A stretch of DNA of 64,000 nucleotides from Candidatus Cloacimonadota bacterium (lineage in GTDB: Bacteria > Cloacimonadota > Cloacimonadia > Cloacimonadales > Cloacimonadaceae), in assembly GCA_012728875.1 (NCBI GenBank), contig JAAYEF010000016.1, positions 1 to 64,000 on the forward strand, in the 5' to 3' direction. A program made the translations under genes and the position numbers. Numbering within the stretch: the stretch's first letter is position 1; the number at the start of each line of letters is the position of its first letter. The notes below the pieces were generated by a model. That model had not been told where the DNA came from. It saw nothing but the letters and a program-made list of their open reading frames with translations, and ran no database searches. Shown here piece after piece: positions 1 through 8,956 of this stretch.

Positions 1-2
1 GC

Positions 3-215
3 CTGGCAAAAGACAGCGCTGTGAATATCAAGATCTACAACAGCCGCGGTCAGATGGTGAAACACTTTGAGCTCGGCGCCAAAGCTGCCGGCATGCACCG
101 CATCAGCTGGGATGGCACCGACTACAACGGAAACATCCTCTCCAACGGAGTGTACAACATCGTGATGAACGCCGGCAAGGACAGCTATCAGACCAAGGCA
201 GTCCTGTTGAAATAA
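3..215 (+). CDS. C-terminal end of a secreted protein with FlgD-like sorting domain (partial)
   Basis: The reading frame is open from the left edge of the window, so only the last 70 codons are visible. They form a FlgD/Ig-like beta domain with the pattern IKIYNSRGQMV, then ISWDGTDYNGN, SNGVYNIVM and a final KAVLLK. The same layout ends four other proteins in this window (6267-7541, 16047-18632, 27980-30280, 43869-45851). In Bacteroidetes, Fibrobacteres and Cloacimonadota such C-termini act as type IX (Por) style export and anchoring signals. The function of the full protein cannot be told from this fragment. A strong terminator follows 22 bases after the stop. Confidence 0.8.
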   Translation: MAKDSAVNIKIYNSRGQMVKHFELGAKAAGMHRISWDGTDYNGNILSNGVYNIVMNAGKDSYQTKAVLLK

Positions 216-237
216 ACCTATCCACCCTGAATAGATA

Positions 238-267
238 AAGCCCGGCTCTCATGACCGGGCTTTTTTT
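238..267 (+). terminator. Rho-independent terminator
   Basis: A perfect 8-bp stem AAGCCCGG/CCGGGCTT (238-245 and 255-262) with a 9-base loop runs into seven T residues. It closes the transcript of the partial secreted-protein gene. Confidence 0.9.
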
Positions 268-312
268 ATGCCTTTGGCGAAGTATGAAAAACCGGCTTGG
301 ACAAGAAAAGGT

Positions 313-341
313 TTGACAGAAAATATCCCAGGTAAATAAAT
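313..341 (+). promoter_or_regulatory. Sigma-70-like promoter of purA
   Basis: A consensus -35 TTGACA (313-318) is followed by 17 bases and an ATAAAT -10-like hexamer (336-341), just upstream of the AAAGGGA ribosome site and the purA ATG at 369. It sits directly after the preceding terminator, as expected for a new transcription unit. Confidence 0.55.
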
Positions 342-368
342 GCTTTTACGAACGAAAGGGAGTTATAA

Positions 369-1622
369 ATGAGTTCACTAACGGTGTTGGGATGCATGTG
401 GGGCGATGAAGGCAAGGCCAAGATTGTGGATTTTTTGGGCGCCAATGCCAACGTGGTTGCACGTTTTCAAGGCGGCGCAAATGCCGGGCACACCATTGTT
501 TTGCAGGGAAAAAAGTACGTTTTCCACACGGTGCCCTCCGGCATTCTGTATCCCCAAACCAAATGCGTGATCGGCGCCGGAACCGTGATCGATCCCTTTG
601 GCCTCAGAGATGAAATGCGCTCTCTGATGGATCAGGACATAGATTTTTCCGGCAGGCTTTTCATCGACGAGCGCGCCGGCTTGGTTTTGCCTTTGCACAA
701 AAAATTGGACGGTTTGAAAGAAGAAAAGCGCGGTGCGGGTAAAATCGGCACCACCGGCAAGGGCATCGGCCCCGCCTATGCGGATCAAGCCTCGCGCAAC
801 GGCCTGCGCTTTGGAGACTTGCAATATCCGGACTGGCTGTGCGAACGCCTGGCGGCGCTGTATGAAAGCCACGGCTTGAAGTGGGAAAACCCGGACGAGG
901 AACTCTCTGCGCTGCAGGAGGTTTGGGAGTTTTTGGCTCCCTTTGCCGCCCATGCCGACGTTTTGGTGCGTCAGTGGTATCTGGAGGGCGAGAAAATCCT
1001 CTTTGAAGGGGCGCAGGGCTCGCTTTTGGACCTCAGTTTTGGCACCTATCCTTACGTAACTTCATCCAACACCATTTCCGGCAGCACCAGCGTGGGCATT
1101 GGTTTTCCGCCCCGCTGGCTGGATAAAACCCTCGGCATCTACAAAGCCTATGCCACCCGCGTGGGCGAAGGACCCTTCCCCACCGAGATTTTCAACGCCA
1201 CCGCCGACGCCATCCGCAAGGCGGGAAATGAATTTGGCGCCACCACGGGCAGACCGCGCCGCATCGGCTGGTTCGACGCCGTGGCAGCCCGCTACACCGC
1301 TTCCCTGAACGGCTTGAGCGCCATTGCGGTCACGCTTTTGGACATTTTGGGCGGTTTGGAAGAGCTGAAAATTTGCACCGGATATTGGCTGGATGGGCAA
1401 AAACTGCCCGGATATGCCTTCCACCCCCTGGAACTGGCAAAAATCCAGCCGGAATATCTCACCCTGCCCGGTTGGGACGACGATCTGGCCGCCATCCGCA
1501 GCCTGGAAGCCCTGCCGGCCAACGCACAGGACTACCTGGAAGCCATCCAAGACTTGGTGGAAGTTCCCATCGAGGTGGTTTCCGTTGGCAAGGACCGTGA
1601 ACAAACCATAACCGTTAAATGA
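369..1622 (+). CDS. purA: Adenylosuccinate synthase
   Basis: PurA condenses IMP with aspartate using GTP to give adenylosuccinate, the first committed step to AMP, in the cytoplasm. The 417-residue product shows the family landmarks in order: N-terminal WGDEGKAKIVD loop, GGANAGHT with the catalytic His, GTTGKGIGPAY, GAQGSLLDLSFGTYP, TRVGEGPFPTE and TTGRPRRIGWFDA. Length is close to the family norm of about 430. One oddity is GDEGKAK where most bacteria have GDEGKGK. The ATG is preceded by AAAGGGA at 7-8 bases. It has its own promoter and is followed after 16 bases by an outer-membrane protein gene, so the downstream genes may share its transcript. Confidence 0.97.
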   Translation: MSSLTVLGCMWGDEGKAKIVDFLGANANVVARFQGGANAGHTIVLQGKKYVFHTVPSGILYPQTKCVIGAGTVIDPFGLRDEMRSLMDQDIDFSGRLFIDERAGLVLPLHKKLDGLKEEKRGAGKIGTTGKGIGPAYADQASRNGLRFGDLQYPDWLCERLAALYESHGLKWENPDEELSALQEVWEFLAPFAAHADVLVRQWYLEGEKILFEGAQGSLLDLSFGTYPYVTSSNTISGSTSVGIGFPPRWLDKTLGIYKAYATRVGEGPFPTEIFNATADAIRKAGNEFGATTGRPRRIGWFDAVAARYTASLNGLSAIAVTLLDILGGLEELKICTGYWLDGQKLPGYAFHPLELAKIQPEYLTLPGWDDDLAAIRSLEALPANAQDYLEAIQDLVEVPIEVVSVGKDREQTITVK

Positions 1623-1638
1623 CTTAGAGAGGTTTGCC

Positions 1639-2847
1639 ATGCGTAAACACATTTTTTTGATTCTGCTGGCGCTCACTTTGGCGCTTGCGCTGGGGGCTCA
1701 GAGCCAGACTCTGGAATTGCCCCAGCCCCAGTATATGAATCCCTTCTTTGACAGCTTCACCCGCAACTATATGTCCACCAACGCCTTGGGGCGCGGATAT
1801 ACCGGCTTGGCGCTGCCCGGCGGCATCGATAATGTGCTGATCAACCCCGCCGCCTATGAACCGGACAGGGCCACCCTGCATCTGGAACTTTTGGCCAAAC
1901 CGCCCGTGGACATAAACACCCATGCCGCTGCCGACACCGCTGAATATTACAAGGTTTCCCCGCAAACCATGACTTCGCCGATCCCCCTGGGAATTTTGGG
2001 CGGCGGCGGAAAGATTGGCAACAACTTCAGCTTCAGCCTGCTGTATAGCATGCCCAAAACCGTGAGGGTGGACTATTTCGGGGTTGAAATCAACATGGGC
2101 GGCGGGCTCATCATGCGCTATCCCACCTATTATTTGAATCAATTCACCGCAAACGCAGCCTGGCACACGGACAATTTTCACCTGGGCGTGAACCTGCACA
2201 ATCAGATCCACTATGTGGACGACCTGACCATCCTGCGCAGCTTTGCCAGCATCCGCAGCACCAAGTATCTGCTGAGGCCGCAGTTTGGTTTTCTCTACAC
2301 CGGGGAGGATGTGAATGCCGGCTTGAGCGTGACCCCGCCGCAAAACTTCGACTGGGAACTCACCTTTGCCGAGTATAACAGCGTTTTGCCCCTGAAGATC
2401 GGAGCCGGAGCGGCATACGACAAAGACGGAACCCGCCTCACCGCCGAAGTGGATTTTGAGGAAAGCAGCGCCGTCAGTGAAGCTTTCAAAGATCGCTACA
2501 GCTTTCGCCTTGGTGCGGAAAAAACCATCCGCCGCTACACCTACCGCGCCGGCTATATCTACCATCCCCAGGTTTGGGACGGCAGATTCAGGCTTCCCGA
2601 CGCATCGGGATATGCTTCTGCAGACACAGTTTCCATCTGGTGGGACGCCGTGAAGCCCACCGGTTTTGTTCAAAAAAACAGCCAGCACATCATTACGCTT
2701 GGCGGCTCCTGGAACCATCAGGATGTGCGTGTAAATCTGGGCGGCATGATCGATGTGGCGGGCAAGGCCCCCATGGCTCAGGTCAGCCTTTCCGTGGATC
2801 TTTATTTCAGCGCCTTCACGCGCAAGGAATTTCTGTTTTTCGACTGA
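1639..2847 (+). CDS. PorV/FadL-like outer-membrane beta-barrel protein
   Basis: This 402-residue protein starts with a signal peptide (MRKHIFLILLALTLALALGA) and then alternates short beta-strands to the C-terminus, ending in an aromatic residue pattern typical of outer-membrane barrels. The segment NALGRGYTGLALPGGIDNVLINPAAY resembles the N-terminal hatch signature of PorV/PorQ-type proteins (GMGGAFTAVAD..NPAGL), which shuttle or anchor type IX substrates. The PorV assignment is inference from this motif and the presence of type IX-like C-terminal domains in the window. An AGAGAGG ribosome site precedes the ATG. The stop overlaps the ATG of the next gene by one base, so the two are probably coupled. 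Confidence 0.65.
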   Translation: MRKHIFLILLALTLALALGAQSQTLELPQPQYMNPFFDSFTRNYMSTNALGRGYTGLALPGGIDNVLINPAAYEPDRATLHLELLAKPPVDINTHAAADTAEYYKVSPQTMTSPIPLGILGGGGKIGNNFSFSLLYSMPKTVRVDYFGVEINMGGGLIMRYPTYYLNQFTANAAWHTDNFHLGVNLHNQIHYVDDLTILRSFASIRSTKYLLRPQFGFLYTGEDVNAGLSVTPPQNFDWELTFAEYNSVLPLKIGAGAAYDKDGTRLTAEVDFEESSAVSEAFKDRYSFRLGAEKTIRRYTYRAGYIYHPQVWDGRFRLPDASGYASADTVSIWWDAVKPTGFVQKNSQHIITLGGSWNHQDVRVNLGGMIDVAGKAPMAQVSLSVDLYFSAFTRKEFLFFD

Positions 2848-3971
2848 TGGCAAAAGTTCAAATCCGACGCATTGCTAGCTATGAGCTCCCGCTTTTGGAA
2901 GCCGCAGTTGCCGACTTTTTGAGCCACGCCCACCGTCTGCGTATGAAACGCAGCAAAAGGGTGTTGCTGAAGCCCAATCTGCTGGGAAACTTCCCGCCCG
3001 AAAGAGGCGTCACCACAAACCCGCTGGTGATGGAAGCCCTGGTGCGCCATTTTTTGGATCTGGGCAAGGAAGTGTGGATCGGAGACAGCCCCGGCGGCAC
3101 CGTAAATGTGGATCGGGTTTGGGAGACCAGCGGCATGGCAGACTTGGCAAAGCGCTATCCCGTCAAGCTGGTAAACCTTTCCACCGCGGGCTTCCGCGAG
3201 CTGCAATCCGGCGAATTTTCCGTGAAAATCTCGGAAATCTTTTGGAAGTGCGGCATCGTGGTGAACGTTGCCAAATATAAAACCCACGGCTTGGTGGGCT
3301 TCACCGGCGCCCTGAAAAACCTCTATGGACTGGTGCCCGGTTTGGCAAAATCGAACTACCACAGCCTCTATCCAAATTCACTGGACTTTTCCAAACTGCT
3401 GCTGGCGCTGTATGCCCTGACACGGTCGCGCCTCAGCTACAACATCATCGATGGCATCCAGGGCATGGACGGTCTGGGTCCCTCCGGCGGACGCACCCGC
3501 AACTTCGGGCTTTTGTTTGGTTCGCGCTCGGTTTCCGCGTTGGACTATGTGGCGGCAACCATGATGGGCTTTGCCCCAGACGACGTTCCCTATCTGGAGG
3601 AAGCCCTGCGCATGGACGGCATCCTGCCCTCCCGCATCGGGGTTCCCACCAGCTTCCACGGCTATGTGATCCCCGATGCAGACCTGCGGGCAGTGCGCTT
3701 CAGCAACCGCTTTTTGCGCCGGGTGCCACGTTCTGCAAGGCACCTGATGGAACGGCTTTACTACAAGCGTCCCGTGATCAGCAATCGCTGCCGGAAATGC
3801 GAAATCTGCGTGCAAAGCTGCCCCGTGCAGGTGATCACCCCGGCAGACAAATTCAACTTTCCCGAAATTGACCCCAAAGCCTGCATCCGCTGCCTCTGCT
3901 GCCACGAAATGTGTCCCCACGACGCCATCGACATCCATAAAAGCCTGCTGGTAAAGATGGTGGAAAGATGA
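2847..3971 (+). CDS. DUF362 domain protein with C-terminal 2[4Fe-4S] ferredoxin
   Basis: I chose the ATG at 2847 because it overlaps the previous stop (TGATG) and gives a normal DUF362 N-terminus (MAKVQIRRIAS); the frame is open further upstream but that part is antisense-like. Residues 1-300 form the DUF362 domain (KPNLLGNFPP, TNPLVMEALV, GDSPGGT, NVAKYKTHGLVGFTGALKNLYG). The last ~60 residues carry two cluster motifs, CRKCEICVQSCP and CIRCLCCHEMCP. The protein is a probable cytoplasmic iron-sulfur redox protein of unknown substrate, 374 residues. It is followed by a 4-base ATGA overlap with an FtsB-like gene. Confidence 0.88.
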   Translation: MAKVQIRRIASYELPLLEAAVADFLSHAHRLRMKRSKRVLLKPNLLGNFPPERGVTTNPLVMEALVRHFLDLGKEVWIGDSPGGTVNVDRVWETSGMADLAKRYPVKLVNLSTAGFRELQSGEFSVKISEIFWKCGIVVNVAKYKTHGLVGFTGALKNLYGLVPGLAKSNYHSLYPNSLDFSKLLLALYALTRSRLSYNIIDGIQGMDGLGPSGGRTRNFGLLFGSRSVSALDYVAATMMGFAPDDVPYLEEALRMDGILPSRIGVPTSFHGYVIPDADLRAVRFSNRFLRRVPRSARHLMERLYYKRPVISNRCRKCEICVQSCPVQVITPADKFNFPEIDPKACIRCLCCHEMCPHDAIDIHKSLLVKMVER

Positions 3972-4309
3972 AAACACAAAAGACCAAAAACAAAACCCTG
4001 ATCAACATCGTCTATTTCTTGCTGTTTGTGCTCATCATTGCTTGGATTTTGATGATGGGAAACAACAGCTTTTTCAAAAAATGGAAACTGAGCCAAAAAG
4101 CCAAAAAAACCGAGGAAGAACTGAAGTATCTGAGTGCCCAAAACGACAGCCTGAAACAGGAAAACAAGCGTCTGCACTCGGATCCCGAAGAGCAAAAACT
4201 GCATGTGAAAGCCAGGACCGGCATCTATGAGAAGGGGGAAACCGTCTATATTTTCAAGCCCGCCGAAAAAGACAGCTTGAAAAAAGACAAGCCCAAAAAA
4301 GGAAAATGA
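3968..4309 (+). CDS. FtsB/DivIC-like septum formation initiator
   Basis: A 113-residue bitopic membrane protein: a short basic N-terminus, one transmembrane helix (about residues 11-30), then a coiled coil rich in Lys/Glu (TEEELKYLSAQNDSLKQENKRL) and a small motif ARTGIYEKGETVYIF that mirrors the R.K.G..KPGE.vyrf signature of FtsB/DivIC. Such proteins bridge FtsQ/FtsL and the septal synthase at division. The tail is a Lys-rich segment. It overlaps both neighbours by ATGA, so it is translated with the DUF362 and GGDEF genes. Identification is by architecture plus the terminal motif. Confidence 0.75.
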   Translation: MKTQKTKNKTLINIVYFLLFVLIIAWILMMGNNSFFKKWKLSQKAKKTEEELKYLSAQNDSLKQENKRLHSDPEEQKLHVKARTGIYEKGETVYIFKPAEKDSLKKDKPKKGK

Positions 4310-5991
4310 AGCCCGAAAGCGATAACCCGCCCGCCGCAGACGAAAACAAGCGCGAACCATCAAGCTTTGGCTGGCGGCGAAAAAAACACCTGCGCGAGAC
4401 GCTGGCGCAGATCCTGGAAGCAGACCCCAACCAGCGCCAATATCTGATCGATATGATTTTGACCCTGGACACCCAGGACTGCGGACGCGAACCCACCCTG
4501 CGCGGCTTGCGGGTCTTGACCGCCACCATTTTGGCACAATTGATCCCGCTTCTGCGTGGCAGAGTTGGCACCGGACGGGGTGAACTGCTCGAATTTTTCA
4601 AATATTTGGACCACTTTCCCCTCGATCCGGAACACGAAACACGAATGGCGCTGAATTTGGTCTATCAGGAAGACCCCAGCGATCAGCAGCGCAAGCTATT
4701 TTGCCGTTTGCAACTGTTTTGGCTGCTCACCCTGATGGGCGATCTGGACAGCGCCCGCCCCCTGCGCAAGGAACTGGAGCCTTTGGTATCGCTCCAGCGG
4801 CCAAGGCTTTACGCCACCTATCTGCTGTCTTTGGCGCGCATTTTGCAGCGCAGAAACCGGCATTTGAGCTTCAGTTCGCTGTGGCTGAACCTGATCTGCG
4901 AGATGTATCGCCTGGACGGTCCGGAAACCGCACTCTATATGGTTTTGAGATGGATCCGCATGCTGAACTGGGGGCGCGACACCGCCCTGCGCAAAGATCT
5001 GCTGCATAAGTTTGGAGCCAAGCTGCGCCTGAGGCAGGACCTGCTTTCCGCCACGCTGCTCCACGAGCTTTTCATGCAGGAAAACCGCGACGCCAGCCCC
5101 GAGGAAAAAATGGGCTATGTCAAGCTGCTCCGCCGCCATCCCCCATATCTGCTTTCACCTCAGCAGCTTCAGCACCTCCACTTTTTTGCCGGCAACTATC
5201 TTTCCGCCATCAAAGCCAGCTTCCGCCAGTCCATCCGCGAATTCAAGCATTCAAACTATTATCTCCACAAAAGCTGGGCGTGGCTGAGCAATCTTTCCGA
5301 CTTTTTGAAAAAGAACCTGAATGTGAGCCAATATTCCCGCGCCATGGGCTTTTTGCAGGAAAATGTGATGGACATGGGACGCCAGATCAGCCTGCAAAAC
5401 AACGCCTATGTGGAAACCCTGCACGAAAACTATGACCTCATCAAGTGCCTTTTGAAGCAGGTGGAGGAACTTTCCATCACGGACAAGCTCACCGGCCTGA
5501 AAAACAGGCGCTATATGGCTTCCGGCGCGGAACACGCCTTCCAGCTCGCCATGCGGCAAAAAGTCCGGGTTTGTCTGGCACTTTTGGACATCGACTTTTT
5601 CAAACGCATCAACGATGAATTTGGACACCTGGCGGGTGACTACGTGCTCAAACGCCTGTCCCGCCTGCTCCTGGGCTTTTTCCGCAAAAGCGACATCGTG
5701 ATCCGCTGGGGCGGCGAGGAATTTCTCATCATCCTCTTTGACGTGAACGAAGAGAAAATGGCTCTGAAAATGGAAGCCCTCAGCCAGAAAATCCGGGAAA
5801 GCGCCTTCACCTGGGAAGAAAATCAGATCCGCCTGACCGTGAGCATTGGCTGGACCTCGGTGAAACCCGCGCACCTGCGCCAGGATGAACTGGAACCCTA
5901 TATCAAGCGCGTGGACGACGCCCTTTTTGAAGCCAAGGATTCCGGCAGAGACCAGGTTTTGCGCGCCAAAGACGAGGGAAACCTGATCTGA
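4306..5991 (+). CDS. Diguanylate cyclase (GGDEF domain) with long helical N-terminus
   Basis: The 561-residue protein has about 385 residues of unrecognised helical sequence rich in Leu and Arg (possibly TPR-like), then a GGDEF domain starting at LSITDKLTGLKNRRYM. The active site is GGEEF at residues 469-473, preceded by an intact allosteric I-site RKSD (460-463) exactly five residues upstream. The enzyme should make c-di-GMP from two GTP and be product-inhibited. No transmembrane segment is seen, so it is likely cytoplasmic. It overlaps the FtsB-like gene by ATGA; a terminator follows at 6036. Confidence 0.9.
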   Translation: MKPESDNPPAADENKREPSSFGWRRKKHLRETLAQILEADPNQRQYLIDMILTLDTQDCGREPTLRGLRVLTATILAQLIPLLRGRVGTGRGELLEFFKYLDHFPLDPEHETRMALNLVYQEDPSDQQRKLFCRLQLFWLLTLMGDLDSARPLRKELEPLVSLQRPRLYATYLLSLARILQRRNRHLSFSSLWLNLICEMYRLDGPETALYMVLRWIRMLNWGRDTALRKDLLHKFGAKLRLRQDLLSATLLHELFMQENRDASPEEKMGYVKLLRRHPPYLLSPQQLQHLHFFAGNYLSAIKASFRQSIREFKHSNYYLHKSWAWLSNLSDFLKKNLNVSQYSRAMGFLQENVMDMGRQISLQNNAYVETLHENYDLIKCLLKQVEELSITDKLTGLKNRRYMASGAEHAFQLAMRQKVRVCLALLDIDFFKRINDEFGHLAGDYVLKRLSRLLLGFFRKSDIVIRWGGEEFLIILFDVNEEKMALKMEALSQKIRESAFTWEENQIRLTVSIGWTSVKPAHLRQDELEPYIKRVDDALFEAKDSGRDQVLRAKDEGNLI

Positions 5992-6035
5992 AGCCCGATG
6001 GGGCGTGTCTCACAAGCCTTTTTCCTTCATTTCCG

Positions 6036-6058
6036 CGGGCAGCCAAGCCCGTTTTTTT
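6036..6058 (+). terminator. Terminator after the diguanylate cyclase operon
   Basis: CGGGC (6036-6040), a 6-base loop, GCCCG (6047-6051) and seven T residues, 45 bases after the stop of the cyclase gene. The stem is short. Confidence 0.65.
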
Positions 6059-6212
6059 GAGCCGAAGCCTCCCTCCTCCTTGAGCCGCAAACATCTTGCT
6101 GGCAGTTCGCTCCCCTTGAGCACCCGCCAAAAATCTAGCATTTGAGGGGGATCAGACGGGGAAGATCAAAAAGCGAGCCAAGCAGGGGGCAAGCCTGGGA
6201 ATCAGCCATGAC

Positions 6213-6243
6213 CAAAAATGGCGGAGCTTGTGATCGCTCCGCC
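6213..6243 (-). terminator. Terminator of the secreted protein gene 6267-7541
   Basis: Read on the minus strand, a perfect 8-bp stem GGCGGAGC/GCTCCGCC (6243-6236 and 6227-6220) is followed by ATTTTTGG. It lies 24 bases past the stop codon of the minus-strand gene. Confidence 0.75.
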
Positions 6244-6266
6244 AGAATTCTATCAAGTCTTTGGGC

Positions 6267-7541
6267 TTATTTCAGCTTCAAGACCTTTTTTACGCTGGAA
6301 CCCGATCCCTGACTGGCGCGGATGAAATAAATTCCGGAAGGCTGAGCGCTGGCGTCCCACACAAACTCTCTGCCTGAATTGCCTGTAAAGCTTTGCAGCA
6401 GTTGACCTTTCAGGTTGTAAATCGAGACCGTGAGCGGTACGCTGCCTGCGAAATCTGTTTTTATGTTCAGCCTGTCTGTGAACGGAGTAGGGTAGGCGTG
6501 GATGGCAGCCTGAGCCGGAGGCAAAGCCGGATCGTCGATTGCAGTTCCATAGATTTCCCAGAACAATTCGTGTTTTCCATCCAGAGTCCACTCCGTTTCA
6601 TCAGCAGAGCGCTCTTTACCGATCTGGAGATTGTTTTGACCGTTGTTGTCGTAGGAGTAGTCTGTAAGATATTCGAAGTACATGGCGGAATCGTAGAAAA
6701 ACTCTTCATGAATACTGCCAAGACGCAGTTGCGCATCATAGTTGTAGCTGAGCTTTTGGGTCAAAACCCAGGCGCCATCCCATTCTTCGGTTTGCACAAC
6801 GCTCAACATTCCGGGATATTCAATATGGTCGTAAAGCAGCATGGTTTGGATGACATGGTAAATCCAACCGATCATGTCGGCGCCGGTTTGGGTGTCCTGG
6901 GGATGATATTGTATGGATATTTTCTGGTGTGGCTCCCAGTTCAAGGAGTCCGGAGAAACGCTCATGTTTTGCGTTACGATGCGGCCTCTGCTGTCATATT
7001 CAAAGGTGGAATGGTTATAAGCATAGACATCTGAGAGATTATAGGTGTCCACCGTGAAGGTGGTCCCCGCGCCATAGGTCACGTCGTAACGAAACATCGT
7101 AATCCACTGCCCTTCCCATTCATCAAACACATTCATGGTGGTTTGCAGCAGGCGATCTTGGCTGTCATATTCATGCAAAGCCTTGGCAAACAGATACATA
7201 TCCCCGTCCATACTGAGGTATAGCAAATGCTGCTCAATCTTGTTGGCAGCGTTGTAGAGATATTCGATGATTGTGGAATATGACGACCAGGCATTATCAT
7301 CCCACTCCATCAGGGTCACCTTGTCCAGATCGTCGGAATTGTCCGTTCTGTATAAATAGTTGAATTTCAGTTCAGGTTCCCAGACGTCTGTGTCATAATA
7401 GTATGTGATGTCTTCTGACATTCTCCAGTTTGAACTGCATGGGAAATTTTTGGAAAGATTGAAGGCTTTTCCACCCTGGAAACCAAATGCCATCAGCATG
7501 ATGGGTAGAATTAAAAGCAAAAGAATCAGGCTTTTTTTCAT
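6267..7541 (-). CDS. Secreted protein with YD-like repeats and C-terminal sorting domain
   Basis: A 424-residue exported protein of unknown function. I start it at 7541 because that ATG has AGGAG six to seven bases upstream and begins a clear signal peptide (MKKSLILLLLILPIMLMAFG); the frame is open 88 codons further but without signal or ribosome site. The body repeats short Tyr/Asp-rich units such as YDSQDRLLQT, YDSRGRIVTQ and YNYDAQLRLGSI, reminiscent of YD/RHS-type beta repeats. The C-terminus (AIHAYPTPFTDRLNI to KKVLKLK) is a FlgD-like type IX sorting domain. Divergent from the ABC ATPase gene. Confidence 0.75.
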   Translation of the reverse strand: MKKSLILLLLILPIMLMAFGFQGGKAFNLSKNFPCSSNWRMSEDITYYYDTDVWEPELKFNYLYRTDNSDDLDKVTLMEWDDNAWSSYSTIIEYLYNAANKIEQHLLYLSMDGDMYLFAKALHEYDSQDRLLQTTMNVFDEWEGQWITMFRYDVTYGAGTTFTVDTYNLSDVYAYNHSTFEYDSRGRIVTQNMSVSPDSLNWEPHQKISIQYHPQDTQTGADMIGWIYHVIQTMLLYDHIEYPGMLSVVQTEEWDGAWVLTQKLSYNYDAQLRLGSIHEEFFYDSAMYFEYLTDYSYDNNGQNNLQIGKERSADETEWTLDGKHELFWEIYGTAIDDPALPPAQAAIHAYPTPFTDRLNIKTDFAGSVPLTVSIYNLKGQLLQSFTGNSGREFVWDASAQPSGIYFIRASQGSGSSVKKVLKLK

Positions 7542-7833
7542 GGTCTTCTCCTTTTTCTTGGGTTCGTTAAATCCTTTTATTTGCTCCCGGAGCGCCAAAA
7601 CCACGCCGAACCAGAGTTTGGATTTGGCATTTCCGAAACTTCTATCAAAAAACTTTTCAACGATGTTTTGTGAGTCGCTTTTTTTTGTCAAGCAAAACCT
7701 GATCAGGAATCGTTTTCCGGCTTTACTTTGCGCTTTTTTAATGGATGGAACAAGCTCCTCAGATTGAAGCGGGTATTTCCTGCTTGACAGCTTTTCGCCC
7801 TGCATTTTTCTCTGCCCAGAAGGAGTTTTAGAA

Positions 7834-8937
7834 ATGGCAAAGATCGTGGTAAAAGACCTGAATAAGTTTTATGACAACGGCGTCCATGCCGTTAAAGATG
7901 CCAATTTTGAGGCGGAAGACAAGGAATTTGTGGTGCTGGTTGGGCCTTCAGGCTGCGGCAAAAGCACGGTTCTGCGCATGATTGCAGGTTTGGAGGAAAT
8001 TTCCAGCGGAGATATCTGGATTGGCGACACGCTGGTGAACAACGTTCCCCCCAAGGATCGCGACATTGCCATGGTCTTCCAAAACTATGCGCTCTATCCG
8101 CACATGACGGTTTTCGACAACATGGCTTTTGCCTTGAAGCTGCGCCGGGAAGATAAAAAAGAGATCCGGGAAAAAGTGCAGCGTTCGGCAGAGCTTTTGG
8201 GCATACAGGATATGCTGAAACGCAAGCCCGCCCAGCTTTCCGGCGGCCAGCGCCAGCGCGTTGCCCTGGGCAGAGCCATCGTTCGCAATCCCAAGGTTTT
8301 CCTCTTCGATGAGCCGCTGTCGAACCTGGATGCAAAGCTGCGCGTGGCCATGCGTTCCGAGATTGTGAAGCTGCAGCGCAAGCTGGAAAACACCATGATC
8401 TATGTGACCCACGATCAGGTGGAGGCCATGACCATGGCAGACCGCATCGTGGTGATGAAAGACGGCTGGATCCAGCAAATCGATACTCCGCTGAATATCT
8501 ACAACAAACCCACGAATGTGTTTGTGGCAGGCTTCATCGGCTCCCCCGCCATCAATCTGGTCAGGGGTCGCGTGGAGGAAAAAGACGGTGAATTGAGCTT
8601 CGATTGCGGCGATTTTATGGCTCCCATCTACTCTGAACATTACGAAGCGCTCAAAGCTCAGAAGGGCAGGGAAGTCATCATGGGCATCCGCCCCGAAGAT
8701 ATTTACGACGCCCGTTACGACTCCATGGCGGATTTTCCGCAGCAGGTGCAAACCAAATGCGAATTGGTTGAGCCCCTGGGCAGCGAATACCACGTTGTTT
8801 TGAGCACCAAGACCCACGAATTCACCGCACGCTTCGACCCCAAGGAACTGCCGCAAATCGATGCACCCCTGAAGGTTAGCTTCAACATGGCCAAAGCGCA
8901 TTTCTTCGACGGCGAAAGCGAAGAGCGCCTGGCTTAA
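7834..8937 (+). CDS. ABC transporter ATPase of the MalK/UgpC/MsmX type
   Basis: A 367-residue ATPase with Walker A GPSGCGKST (38-46), signature LSGGQ (135-139), Walker B FLFDE with Glu160, D-loop and His193 (VTHDQ), followed by a C-terminal TOBE/OB region of about 130 residues. This layout is that of carbohydrate-importer ATPases (MalK, UgpC, MsmX). No permease or binding-protein gene is nearby, so it may energise several distant sugar importers as MsmX does; that is inference. The ATG has AGGAG about 11 bases upstream. Two outer-membrane protein genes follow in the same direction. Confidence 0.93.
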   Translation: MAKIVVKDLNKFYDNGVHAVKDANFEAEDKEFVVLVGPSGCGKSTVLRMIAGLEEISSGDIWIGDTLVNNVPPKDRDIAMVFQNYALYPHMTVFDNMAFALKLRREDKKEIREKVQRSAELLGIQDMLKRKPAQLSGGQRQRVALGRAIVRNPKVFLFDEPLSNLDAKLRVAMRSEIVKLQRKLENTMIYVTHDQVEAMTMADRIVVMKDGWIQQIDTPLNIYNKPTNVFVAGFIGSPAINLVRGRVEEKDGELSFDCGDFMAPIYSEHYEALKAQKGREVIMGIRPEDIYDARYDSMADFPQQVQTKCELVEPLGSEYHVVLSTKTHEFTARFDPKELPQIDAPLKVSFNMAKAHFFDGESEERLA

Positions 8938-8956
8938 AACCTTTCAGGACCATGCC

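Noticed and set aside
1624-2853. 409-codon open frame on the minus strand opposite the PorV-like gene
   Set aside because: It is fully antisense to a gene with signal peptide and ribosome site; its translation is Gly/His/Val-rich with no motif, a typical shadow frame.
7542-7805. 88-codon N-terminal extension of the secreted protein 6267-7541
   Set aside because: It precedes a clean signal peptide and a good ribosome site, is basic and low in coding character, and would bury the signal sequence.
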